Shown here: one piece after another, positions 28,391 to 36,745 of the stretch
Numbering within the stretch: the first letter of the stretch is position 1
Layout: each line of letters begins with the position of its first letter
Assembly: GCF_024448985.1 (NCBI RefSeq)
Contig: NZ_JAMOII010000017.1
Location: 1-64,000 of the forward strand
Origin: Stutzerimonas stutzeri
Lineage (GTDB): Bacteria > Pseudomonadota > Gammaproteobacteria > Pseudomonadales > Pseudomonadaceae
Direction: 5' to 3'
DNA length: 64,000 bases
The notes under the pieces: model-generated
Database searches by the model: none
What the model saw: the letters and a program-made list of their open reading frames with translations, nothing else
What the model was told of the DNA's origin: nothing
Made by a program: the position numbers and the translations under genes

Positions 28391-29230
28391 ATGGCCATGC
28401 AAATGTCCGACATTTCTCGGGATGGCGAGCGCATGCCGACCCTGTTCGTGCCGCACGGCGCGGGGCCGTGTTTTTTCATGGACTGGAATCCGCCCCATGC
28501 CTGGGACGCCACGGCTCGGTTCCTCAAAAGCATTGCTGCGAGCCTGCCGGCGAAGCCGAAGGCCATCGTGTTGATTTCGGGGCATTGGTTGGAAGACGAG
28601 TTCCGTGTCACTGGCGGCGCACAGCCAGGGCTGATCTATGACTACTACGGTTTCCCGGAGCACACGTATGAATTGCGCTACCCGGCGCCAGGCAATCCAG
28701 CGCTGGCATCACGGATTATCGAGTTGCTGGGGGCAGCGGGAATGGCTTCGAGCCGGGACGATGAGCGCGGCTACGATCACGGCGTGTTCATCCCGCTGAA
28801 ATTGATGTTTCCCGATGCGAAAATCCCGGTCGTGCAGTTGTCGCTACGCAACGATCTCGATCCGCAGGCGCTGCTCGATGCGGGCCAAGCGCTGGCTGGG
28901 CTGCGTGATGAGGGTGTTCTGATCGTCGGCAGCGGCATGAGTTTTCACAATATGCGTGGCTATGGCGATGCCCGGTTCGGGCCGATTTCAGATGAGTTCG
29001 ACGCTTGGCTGAGTTCGACGGTCGAATCGGAACCGATGCGCCGTAACGCCGCGCTTCTGCGCTGGGAACAAGCGCCTTCGGCGCGGCTGTGTCACCCGCC
29101 GCGTGGCGAGGAGCACCTGTTGCCGCTGTTGGTGGTGGCCGGAGCGGTAGGTGATTCCACCGGACGCAAGCTGTTCAGTGACCGCGTCATGGAAACCGCG
29201 CTCTCGGCGTTCGGTTTTGGTGTTGAGTAG
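28391..29230 (+). CDS. DODA-type extradiol dioxygenase family protein (YgiD-like)
   Basis: The 279-residue protein belongs to the class III extradiol ring-cleavage family. Putative metal ligands are the His in TLFVPHGAGPCFF and in LISGHWLEDE, with YDHGVFIPLKLMFPDA and GSGMSFHNMRGYG as further conserved blocks. Relatives cleave catecholic compounds such as DOPA. The start may be ATG 28391 or 28397; the AGAGG at 28383-28387 is better placed for 28397. Divergent from a LysR gene, its likely regulator. Confidence 0.88.
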   Translation: MAMQMSDISRDGERMPTLFVPHGAGPCFFMDWNPPHAWDATARFLKSIAASLPAKPKAIVLISGHWLEDEFRVTGGAQPGLIYDYYGFPEHTYELRYPAPGNPALASRIIELLGAAGMASSRDDERGYDHGVFIPLKLMFPDAKIPVVQLSLRNDLDPQALLDAGQALAGLRDEGVLIVGSGMSFHNMRGYGDARFGPISDEFDAWLSSTVESEPMRRNAALLRWEQAPSARLCHPPRGEEHLLPLLVVAGAVGDSTGRKLFSDRVMETALSAFGFGVE

Positions 29231-29363
29231 TGCCAGCCTCTACGATGCCAGACCGTATCTCCAAATCATCTAAGAGAACCGGACCCCAAATATCGGCCTG
29301 TATGCTCCTTCGCAACAGGCCAGCGCAACCACGGACGCGCATTGCGCGTCAAAGGAGGAATAG

Positions 29364-29654
29364 TTGAAAGCATCATCCGAAACGGCGACCGCCACGGTCG
29401 CAACCGAAAACCCATCTCGACTGATCAACCGGCTCTGCAAGCACTGGGGCCACAAGTTTCCCGTACAGCACGATGAGCAGAAGGGTGAGATCGAGCTGCC
29501 TATCGGCAATTGCCGGCTACAGGTCACTGAAGGCGGACTGCAGGTCGTGGTCGAGGCCGAAGAGTCAGAGCAGCTGCAGAATCTGCAACAGGTGGTGGCC
29601 GATCATCTGGAACGCATGGCGACTGGCGAAATGCTGAGCTTTACCTGGCAATGA
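29364..29654 (+). CDS. DUF2218 domain protein
   Basis: The 96-residue protein matches the DUF2218 pattern (RLINRLCKHWGHKFPVQ, then GNCRLQV and MLSFTWQ at the end). No signal peptide or membrane segment is present. The start codon is TTG, supported by a strong AAAGGAGG at 29351-29358 with 5-nt spacing. Its end overlaps the first possible start of the cytochrome gene, so the two are probably co-transcribed. Function unknown. Confidence 0.85.
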   Translation: MKASSETATATVATENPSRLINRLCKHWGHKFPVQHDEQKGEIELPIGNCRLQVTEGGLQVVVEAEESEQLQNLQQVVADHLERMATGEMLSFTWQ

Positions 29655-29683
29655 TTCAAACGGACGGTGGAGGAGCAAAAGCG

Positions 29684-30205
29684 ATGATTCACGACTCGAG
29701 AGAGCGTTACGGGAAGGTCAGTAAATGGTTTCACTGGCTGATGGGCGGGCTGATCATTTGGCAATTGCTTAAGTTTGGCGACCGCATCAGCGAAGGTGAA
29801 CATTGGATTGGCCAGACGCTCGTGCCCTGGCACGTCTCCATCGGCGCGCTGCTGTTGGTGCTGATCGTTTTGCGCATATTCTGGGCATCGAGCCAGCTCA
29901 AGCAACGTCCGCTGCATGATCCGGCGACGGCATTCGTAGTCAAGGCAGGACACTTCGCGTTGTACGTCGGCATGTTGTTGATGCCTATTACCGGCTTGCT
30001 GACCATGCTGGGTAACGGCTATGGACTGAAAGTGTTCGGCATGCAATTGGTAGCCAAAGGCCCGGAGATCGATTGGGCAGCCAGCGTCGGCAGCCTGCAT
30101 TCGCCGCTGGCCTGGATCATGGTGGTGCTGGTGATCGGGCATATCGGCATGGCTTTGCTCCACCATTTCGTCAAACGTGACGACATCATGCGGCGGATGC
30201 TGTAA
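29684..30205 (+). CDS. Cytochrome b561 family protein
   Basis: The 173-residue protein has four membrane helices and the b561 pattern, beginning RYGKVSKWFHWLMGGLI with a heme-ligand His, then WHVSIGALLLVLIVLRIFW, and ending with GHIGMALLHHFVKRDDIMRRM. The family moves electrons between quinols and acceptors in the membrane. ATG 29684 is chosen for the GGAGGAG at 29669-29675; the frame is open to 29651, overlapping the DUF2218 stop. It converges on the M23 peptidase gene with only 6 bp between stops. Confidence 0.88.
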   Translation: MIHDSRERYGKVSKWFHWLMGGLIIWQLLKFGDRISEGEHWIGQTLVPWHVSIGALLLVLIVLRIFWASSQLKQRPLHDPATAFVVKAGHFALYVGMLLMPITGLLTMLGNGYGLKVFGMQLVAKGPEIDWAASVGSLHSPLAWIMVVLVIGHIGMALLHHFVKRDDIMRRML

Positions 30206-30211
30206 GCGGCT

Positions 30212-31069
30212 TCAGCGCTCGCTAAGGGCGAAGTTGGGCAGCGAATCCACCGGCTGGGTAAAACGGAAGGGGACAGATACCAAGCTGTCCCCGATGTCTT
30301 TCTGCACTACGAAATGCAAATGCGGCCCCGTGCTGCGTCCGGTGTTGCCGGATTGGCCCAGGAGGCTACCGACCTTCACCTGCTGACCCGCCTTCACCTG
30401 CACCGAACCACGCTTCAAATGCAGGTAAGCACTATGCGTACCGTCATCGTGGAGAATTCGCACGTAGTTCCCCGCCGGGTCCGGCCGGCGTCCGTGTTGG
30501 TCATTGCGCACCTTTACCACCGTACCCGCACGTGCCGCAACGATCGGCGTGCCTACCGGCATGGCGACATCCACGGCAAAGCGGCCTTTGGGCGAGTTGT
30601 GGCTGAAATCGCCACCGGCCCCCTGTGAAATACGAAACGGACCGCCTTTCCAGGGCAGCGCATAGGCGTAGCCGCCCACCGAACCTTTCTTGCCCGGCTC
30701 CGGCGAGTAGATCAGCGAATAGCTGAACGACTGCTGATACATCAAGGGGTAGCCGGACTGACGCTTGCGCAAGGTGGCGATACGCATACGGGTGCGAGCG
30801 GGAACTGTCTTGCGCACCACGCCGTTGCCGACGCCCGCGACATTGACCATTCGTGTCAGGCGCAGCACCACCTCGACCGGCACGTCCGTATCGTTGCGCA
30901 CGTCCATCGCCTTGCCGGAGCCAACGCGGTTCACGAATAGCCGGACGCTACCGGCTTTGCCCGCCGGGAGCGTCGCATTGGTGATGGCGCCACCGGCCAG
31001 AACGGGCAGGGCGCTGATGGAAATGAAGATCAGCAGAGCAAGTGAAACGATCAGCCGAGTCGAAGCCAT
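30212..31069 (-). CDS. M23 family metallopeptidase, secreted
   Basis: The 285-residue protein starts with a signal peptide (RLIVSLALLIFISISALPVLA, cleavage near residue 27). The C-terminal half is a LytM/M23 zinc peptidase: GRFAVDVAMPVGTPIVAARA includes the metal-binding Asp, and TGPHLHFVVQ carries the HxH motif. Such enzymes cut peptidoglycan cross-links or activate amidases in the periplasm. Start at the ATG before the signal peptide, although a TTG-initiated extension to 31120 is open. Confidence 0.88.
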   Translation of the reverse strand: MASTRLIVSLALLIFISISALPVLAGGAITNATLPAGKAGSVRLFVNRVGSGKAMDVRNDTDVPVEVVLRLTRMVNVAGVGNGVVRKTVPARTRMRIATLRKRQSGYPLMYQQSFSYSLIYSPEPGKKGSVGGYAYALPWKGGPFRISQGAGGDFSHNSPKGRFAVDVAMPVGTPIVAARAGTVVKVRNDQHGRRPDPAGNYVRILHDDGTHSAYLHLKRGSVQVKAGQQVKVGSLLGQSGNTGRSTGPHLHFVVQKDIGDSLVSVPFRFTQPVDSLPNFALSER

Positions 31070-31242
31070 AAGGTGCGATCCGTCACGGAAGGGACAACCC
31101 GCCTGCGGCTGGCAGAACAAATCCGTCGAGTTTTCTTGAATGCCGCGCTGGGGGTTGGGACTGGAGACATCCGCGAGGGTTCATACCGCACGTCGAGAAC
31201 CATCGAAGGGTTGAGTACCTGCTGGCGGGGCCGTTATTAAGT

Positions 31243-31266
31243 CGAAGCCCCGTTGTCGGGGCTTCG
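31243..31266 (-). terminator. Hairpin terminator after glgX
   Basis: A perfect 10-bp GC-rich stem (CGAAGCCCCG with CGGGGCTTCG, TTGT loop as read on +) lies 20 bp beyond the glgX stop on the - strand. The following bases are ACTTAATAA, a weak U-tract, so termination is likely but not textbook. Confidence 0.6.
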
Positions 31267-31286
31267 CGATTGATGATGTCGCGGCG

Positions 31287-33437
31287 TTATTCCTCTTCCT
31301 TGATCAACTCGAACAGCAGCAGCGAGCGGCCGGTCAGTCCGTATTCATCGCTGAATTCGAAACGCTCGGCGCGTGCGACGGGGTTGTTGGTGTCGATCAA
31401 GCGGTTCCAGTAAATGCCTTGAGGTACTTCCGGCAGGGTGAAATTCACGATGTCGTGATGTGAGTTGACGACCAGCAGTAAGGTTGCGTCGGAACCGGCC
31501 TTGCGAATGCCGGTAGCCTGCGCGCGGCCATCGAGCAACATGCCCATGCAGCGGTTGTTGCCGTCTTCCCAGTGTTCGACGGACATTTCCTCCGCGTGCG
31601 GCGCGAGCCAGGTGACGTCCTTGACGCCAAGGTCCTCGTTGTAGGCACCGACCAGGAAACGTCCACGACGTAGCATCGGGTAGCGCTGGCGCAGGCGAAT
31701 CAGTTTACGAACGAAGGCCTGCAAGGTCCGGCTATCTTCGGGGATATCCCAGTTCACCCAGCCGATTTCGCTGTCCTGGCAGTAGGCGTTGTTGTTGCCG
31801 TGCTGGGTCCGCGCGAACTCATCGCCGGCAACGATCATCGGCGTGCCCTGCGAAAACAGCAGCGTGGCGAAGAAGTTGCGCATCTGACGGAAGCGCAGCT
31901 CGTTGATTTCCGGATCGTCGGTCGGGCCCTCAACACCGTGATTCCAGGAGATGTTGTTGTCGCTGCCGTCGCGGTTGTCTTCGTCGTTATCTTCGTTGTG
32001 CTTGTGGTTGTAGGACACCAAATCCTTGAGTGTGAAGCCGTCGTGCGCCGTCACGAAGTTGACCGAACTGAACGGGCGGCGACCGCGCTGGTTGAACAAA
32101 TCGCCCGAGCCGGTGAGGCGGCTGGCGAAGTCGGCCAGCTGGCCGTCGTCACCTCTCCAGAATGCTCTCACGGTGTCCCGGTATTGATCGTTCCACTCAG
32201 CCCAGCCAGGTGGGAAGCCGCCGACTTGATAGCCGCCCGGACCGCAGTCCCAAGGCTCGGCGATGAGTTTTGTCTTGGCCAGTACCGGGTCCTGACGACA
32301 GGCGACGAGGAAGCCATGGCGCTCGTCATAACCGTCGTGCTCGCGACCCAGAATGGTCGCCAGATCGAAGCGGAAGCCATCGACGTGCATTTCTTCAGCC
32401 CAGTAGCGCAGGGAGTCGGTGACCATTTGGACCACGCATGGATGGCTCATATCCAGCGTGTTGCCGGTGCCCGAGTCATTGATGTAGTAGCGCTTTTCAT
32501 CAGGCATCAGCCGGTAGTAGGACACGTTGTCGATGCCGCGCATGGACAGGGTCGGGCCCAGCTCGTTGCCTTCGGCGGTGTGGTTGTAAACCACATCGAG
32601 AATGACTTCGAGGTCGGCGTTGTGCAGGTGCGCGACCATCTCTTTGAACTCGCTGATCTTGCCGCTGGCCAGGTATTTCGGATGCGGCGCGAAGAAGGCA
32701 ATGCTGTTGTAGCCCCAGTAGTTGCTCATGCCTTTCTCCAGCAGATGCTGGTCCTGAACGAAGGCATGAATGGGTAGAAACTCGATCGATGACACGCCGA
32801 GCTTGCTCAAGTAGTCGACTACCTCGGGTGTCTTGAAGCCGCCGAAGGTGCCGCGCATGTCTTCGGCCACCGATGGATGTCGCATGGTGAAGCCACGTAC
32901 GTGGGTCTCGTAAATGATGGTGCGATCCCAGGGGACCTGGACCGGACGGTCGTGGCCCCAGGTGAAGGCCGGATCGATGATCTTGCATTTTGGAACGAAG
33001 GGCGCGCTGTCACGCTCATCGAAGCTGAGGTCGGCGTCGGGATGGCCGATGGTGTACCCGAACAGCGCCTCGGACCATTTCAGCTCGCCCACCAGTTGCT
33101 TCGCATACGGGTCGATCAAAAGTTTGTTGGGATTGAAACGGTGACCGGCTTCGGGCTCGTAGGGGCCGTGCACGCGATAGCCATAGATTTGTCCCGGATG
33201 GGCGTCCGGCAGGTAGCCATGCCAGATCTCGTCGGTGTATTCGGGCAGCTCGATACGCTCGAGCTCGGTTTCGCCATCGGCATCGAACAGGCACAGCTCA
33301 ACCTTGGTGGCGTTCGCGGAAAAGATCGCGAAGTTGACGCCCAGCCCGTCCCAGGTGGCGCCAAGCGGGAAGGGGAGGCCTTCGCGAATACGCGAAGAGG
33401 TCAGAATCTGAGGCGCCGCAGGCTTTTTTCTACTCAT
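31287..33437 (-). CDS. glgX: Glycogen debranching enzyme, isoamylase type
   Basis: The 716-residue GH13_11 enzyme hydrolyses alpha-1,6 branches of glycogen. An N-terminal CBM48 domain (FPLGATWDGLGVNFAIFSAN) precedes the barrel, with VYETHVRGFTM-type and DVVYNHTAEG blocks, nucleophile in GFRFDLATILGRE and acid/base in LIAEPWDCGPGGYQVG. The ATG at 33437 has CGGAGA upstream; an extension to 33506 is open but unlike the family. Last gene of the glgA-treZ-malQ-treY-DUF2934-glgX operon, 117 bp after DUF2934. Confidence 0.95.
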   Translation of the reverse strand: MSRKKPAAPQILTSSRIREGLPFPLGATWDGLGVNFAIFSANATKVELCLFDADGETELERIELPEYTDEIWHGYLPDAHPGQIYGYRVHGPYEPEAGHRFNPNKLLIDPYAKQLVGELKWSEALFGYTIGHPDADLSFDERDSAPFVPKCKIIDPAFTWGHDRPVQVPWDRTIIYETHVRGFTMRHPSVAEDMRGTFGGFKTPEVVDYLSKLGVSSIEFLPIHAFVQDQHLLEKGMSNYWGYNSIAFFAPHPKYLASGKISEFKEMVAHLHNADLEVILDVVYNHTAEGNELGPTLSMRGIDNVSYYRLMPDEKRYYINDSGTGNTLDMSHPCVVQMVTDSLRYWAEEMHVDGFRFDLATILGREHDGYDERHGFLVACRQDPVLAKTKLIAEPWDCGPGGYQVGGFPPGWAEWNDQYRDTVRAFWRGDDGQLADFASRLTGSGDLFNQRGRRPFSSVNFVTAHDGFTLKDLVSYNHKHNEDNDEDNRDGSDNNISWNHGVEGPTDDPEINELRFRQMRNFFATLLFSQGTPMIVAGDEFARTQHGNNNAYCQDSEIGWVNWDIPEDSRTLQAFVRKLIRLRQRYPMLRRGRFLVGAYNEDLGVKDVTWLAPHAEEMSVEHWEDGNNRCMGMLLDGRAQATGIRKAGSDATLLLVVNSHHDIVNFTLPEVPQGIYWNRLIDTNNPVARAERFEFSDEYGLTGRSLLLFELIKEEE

Positions 33438-33554
33438 GAAATCTCCGATGGCAGCTCGTGCTCGTACTCTTGATTGAGGTTGAGGCTGTGCAAGATGATC
33501 GAACACCTCGGCCGCCCGACTCTCTGAGGGAGCCGGGCTGCGCCGCGGTGCTGT

Positions 33555-33935
33555 TCAGGTTTCTTTTTTGGCGCGAGGGGCGCGGTTCTTCTTTATGCCT
33601 TCCGGGGTGCCTTCGGCGGCATCGGTGCCGGCCTTGGCCTTCGGGCGGGCGGTGCCTTTGGCGGCGGACGCAGCCTTGGCAGGTTTTACATCTTTCGGAT
33701 CCTCCGCATCTTTCGCGGTTTTCGTCGCCTTCGAGGCTTTGGGAACGGGAGTCGCATCGGTCGGTTTGGTGGCGGTCTTGCGGGCGCGGCTTGCGGGTTT
33801 GTCGCCAGGCTTGGCCTCCGCCTCGGCAAGCTTGCGGGCCATTTCCCAGTGACGTTCGTCCTCGCCGTGCGGGCGGCCCTCCGATACCCATATGTCGTAC
33901 GCGAGTTCGCGGATGCGCTGCTCGTTCTTGTTCAT
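33555..33935 (-). CDS. DUF2934 domain protein with basic tail
   Basis: The 126-residue protein has an N-terminal DUF2934 segment (QRIRELAYDIWVSEGRPHGE, ending in HWEMARKLAEAE at about residue 40). The remainder is a low-complexity tail rich in Lys, Ala, Pro and Thr, similar in composition to the Ku tail in this window and to histone-H1-like proteins. It overlaps the treY stop by 4 bp, with an AGGAG ribosome-binding site inside treY, so it is translated with the trehalose genes. Function unknown; DNA or polyanion binding by the tail is inference. Confidence 0.85.
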   Translation of the reverse strand: MNKNEQRIRELAYDIWVSEGRPHGEDERHWEMARKLAEAEAKPGDKPASRARKTATKPTDATPVPKASKATKTAKDAEDPKDVKPAKAASAAKGTARPKAKAGTDAAEGTPEGIKKNRAPRAKKET

Positions 33936-36745
33936 CGTTCTGATTCTCCTGTTGAACTGATCGTTACCTGTAAAACCGCCACCGGCAGTTGCTGCAAAAC
34001 CTCTGCCGCACTCAGAGCCGTTTGTTTGGGTGTGACTGTCTTTCCGTCAAAAAGTCGCTCCAGAGCATGACCGCTCAGCGCATTGGGCAATCGCACCCAC
34101 GTGTCGCCCCAGCGCTCAGCAGGAATCTGTGGTGTCTGACTGTCAGCGAGCAGACTGCTGGCCAGCCGCGCCGCCACCACGATGAGCCAGCTGCCGTCGA
34201 GCTCGCGGGCGAAGGCGATCAGCCGGTCGGCATGCTCGCCCTCGACCGTCAACGGTAGGTAGTTACCCTCGGTGAACAGCCGTGGCTGCGAACGCCGTAA
34301 GCCGAGGGTGCGGCCGATCAGCCATTGCTTGATGCGACCGTCCTGCCAGTTCGCCAGCAGCTCAGCCGGTTGCGCCTGCAGGTCGAAAGTGGCGCGCCGC
34401 CGGTCGAAGTCGACGGGGCGACGGTTGTCCGGATCCACCAGGCTGAAATCCCAGTAATCGGCACCTTGATAAAGGTCCGGCACGCCGGGCGTGGTCATGC
34501 GCAGCAGTGTCTGGGTCAGGCTGTTCAAGGCGCCGGCCGGCGCCAGTTCGAGTGCAGCCTCGGCGATTTCATTGCGTAGCGTCCGGCACTCATCGCCGAG
34601 CAGCAGGGCACGCAGGTATTGCTGGCAGGCGCTTTCGTATTCGCTGTGGGGATCGGTCCAGGTGCTGCGCAGCTTGGCTTCGCGCACGGCCTTTTCCTGC
34701 CACTTGATGATCCGCCCGCAAAACGCCTCCATGGCGGGTTTGTCATCAGGGTTCAGGTCCAGCGGCCAGCACCCGAGCAATATCTGGAATACCAGCATCT
34801 CGTCGCCCGCTGAAGGTGCCGGCCCGTCGGTCAGTTCCTGGCGCTGGCTATAAGCGAGCTGCCGCCAGTGACGTACCTTGGCGGCGAACCATTCGGCGCG
34901 TTCGCTAATCACCGTCATGCGGGCGCGGGTGTCTTCGCCGCGCTTGTGGTCGTGGGTCGCGGTGGTCAGCAGATTGCGCGGGAAATGCTCGGCGCGCTCC
35001 AGACAGGCGGTATGAAAGTTCTGTACCGGTGCGCTGAAGGTTTGCGGATCGAAGCCCACGTCGTTGCGCGACAGCAGTGCACCGGAGCGATAGCAGGCGG
35101 TGTCTTCCACAGCCTTGGCGGCGGCGGGCGAGGTGAGTTGCTGGAAACGCGTGCAGGCGTAGCGTCGAATTCGCCGTGCCGGGCCCGGTGGCAATGCGCG
35201 CAGGCTTTCGCCACCGAGCCAACGGTCGAGCAGATCGAGCAACGGCCAGTCCGCCTCGCCCAGCGTCGTGCGCGCGCCGGCCAGTGCCTGCTGGAAGAAC
35301 GGCTCATCGGCTTCGCGCCGGCCGCGGGCACCGACATAGGTGCGATACACCGGGAAGTGCACGATCAGCTCCAGCAGCGCGCGGCGGATAGCACCGAAGG
35401 TGATGTCCCGCGTCATCACGTCGTAGCGCGCCACTTGCAGCAGCGCCTGGGCGACGGCTTCGAAGTCGCCCGCCAGCGGCCCGGTCAGCACCAATTGCCG
35501 CGCCTGCCGTACCTCTTCCATAAAGTCCGCCGGGCGTTCGGCGGTCTCGCTCCACAGCCCGCAGAGCACCGCTTTACCAGCCGGATCGTGCTGCAGCAGC
35601 GAAACCTGATTCATGAACTCATAACCGGTGGTGCCATCCACGCCCCAGTCGTCGTGCAGGCGCTCGCCCTCGGCGAGGATCTTTTCAACGTAGATCGGCA
35701 CATGATCCTGCGCAGCTTCCGCAGGCCGGGCGGCATTGAGGCGATCGACCCGGCGCCGCAGCCGGCGGCAATAACCGCGCGGGTTGGCCAGGCCGTCGAT
35801 GTGGTCGATGCGCAGCCCGTCGACCAGCCCTTCGGCGAGCAGCTCGAAAATCTTCGCGTGGGTTTCCTCGAATACGACTGGCCGCTCGACGCGCAGGCCG
35901 CCCAGTTCGTTGATATCGAAGAAGCGTCGCCAGTTGATGTCGTCTCCAGCGGTGCGCCAGCTGGCGAGGCGGTAGTTCTGTCGTTCGAGTAGCCCATGCA
36001 GACGCTTGAAACCTTCGTCTGTGGTCGAATCGTAGTGCGTGAGGGCATCTTCGAGTGTTTGCCGGAGCGCGCTGTCCTTCAGCAGTTGCGCAAGATCGGC
36101 ACGCAGCTGGCGTGCGGTCTGATAAGGCGCCGGCTCGGTTTTCAGAGCATCGAAATGTTGCGCCAGGGCGCGCAGCTCCTGGTTATCGGTCAACCGCAGG
36201 ATTTCGCCGTAGCTGGGTGGCGTAATAGGGAAGCGGTGCTCGTAGTGCTCGGCATGGAAGGCGCCATTTTCCGCGTCCAGGCGCAGCGGAATCTTGCCTT
36301 CCTGCAGCGCCTCGCCATAGTCGCAACCAAGGAAGGGAACCAGCAGCTGGCCTTCAAGCAAGGGATCGGGCGAGTTCCACTGAATGTCGAAGAACTGCGC
36401 ATAAGGGCTGCGGCGGCCCCATTCGAGCACGTCCAGCCACCAGGGATTGCCCGCGCCGCCAACGGCCATGTGGTTGGAGACGATATCCAGAATCAGCCCC
36501 ATGCCCTTGGCACGCAGCGCCTCGACCAGACGACGCAGGGCGGGTTCGCCGCCCAGTTCAGGATTGATGCGGGTCGGGTCGATGACATCGTAGCCGTGCA
36601 TCGAGCCGGGCCGCGCCGTCAGTAAGGGCGATGCGTAAAGGTGGCTGATGCCGAGCTCGGCGAAGTAATCGACCAGTGCTGTCGCATCGTCAAGGGTGAA
36701 GTCCCGATGGAATTGCAATCGCAGGGTGGCGCTCAGGTCTTTCAT
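33932..36745 (-). CDS. treY: Malto-oligosyltrehalose synthase
   Basis: The 937-residue GH13_26 enzyme converts the reducing end of a maltodextrin to a trehalosyl group. Conserved blocks: SHLYASPLLTARPGSMHGYD, ILDIVSNHMAVGG, DGLRIDHIDGLANP with the nucleophile, IYVEKILAEGE with the acid/base, and near the end TTPGVPDLYQGADYWD. The start is placed at ATG 36745, overlapping the malQ stop by one base; a longer open frame to 36973 runs inside malQ. TreZ then releases trehalose. Confidence 0.95.
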   Translation of the reverse strand: MKDLSATLRLQFHRDFTLDDATALVDYFAELGISHLYASPLLTARPGSMHGYDVIDPTRINPELGGEPALRRLVEALRAKGMGLILDIVSNHMAVGGAGNPWWLDVLEWGRRSPYAQFFDIQWNSPDPLLEGQLLVPFLGCDYGEALQEGKIPLRLDAENGAFHAEHYEHRFPITPPSYGEILRLTDNQELRALAQHFDALKTEPAPYQTARQLRADLAQLLKDSALRQTLEDALTHYDSTTDEGFKRLHGLLERQNYRLASWRTAGDDINWRRFFDINELGGLRVERPVVFEETHAKIFELLAEGLVDGLRIDHIDGLANPRGYCRRLRRRVDRLNAARPAEAAQDHVPIYVEKILAEGERLHDDWGVDGTTGYEFMNQVSLLQHDPAGKAVLCGLWSETAERPADFMEEVRQARQLVLTGPLAGDFEAVAQALLQVARYDVMTRDITFGAIRRALLELIVHFPVYRTYVGARGRREADEPFFQQALAGARTTLGEADWPLLDLLDRWLGGESLRALPPGPARRIRRYACTRFQQLTSPAAAKAVEDTACYRSGALLSRNDVGFDPQTFSAPVQNFHTACLERAEHFPRNLLTTATHDHKRGEDTRARMTVISERAEWFAAKVRHWRQLAYSQRQELTDGPAPSAGDEMLVFQILLGCWPLDLNPDDKPAMEAFCGRIIKWQEKAVREAKLRSTWTDPHSEYESACQQYLRALLLGDECRTLRNEIAEAALELAPAGALNSLTQTLLRMTTPGVPDLYQGADYWDFSLVDPDNRRPVDFDRRRATFDLQAQPAELLANWQDGRIKQWLIGRTLGLRRSQPRLFTEGNYLPLTVEGEHADRLIAFARELDGSWLIVVAARLASSLLADSQTPQIPAERWGDTWVRLPNALSGHALERLFDGKTVTPKQTALSAAEVLQQLPVAVLQVTISSTGESER

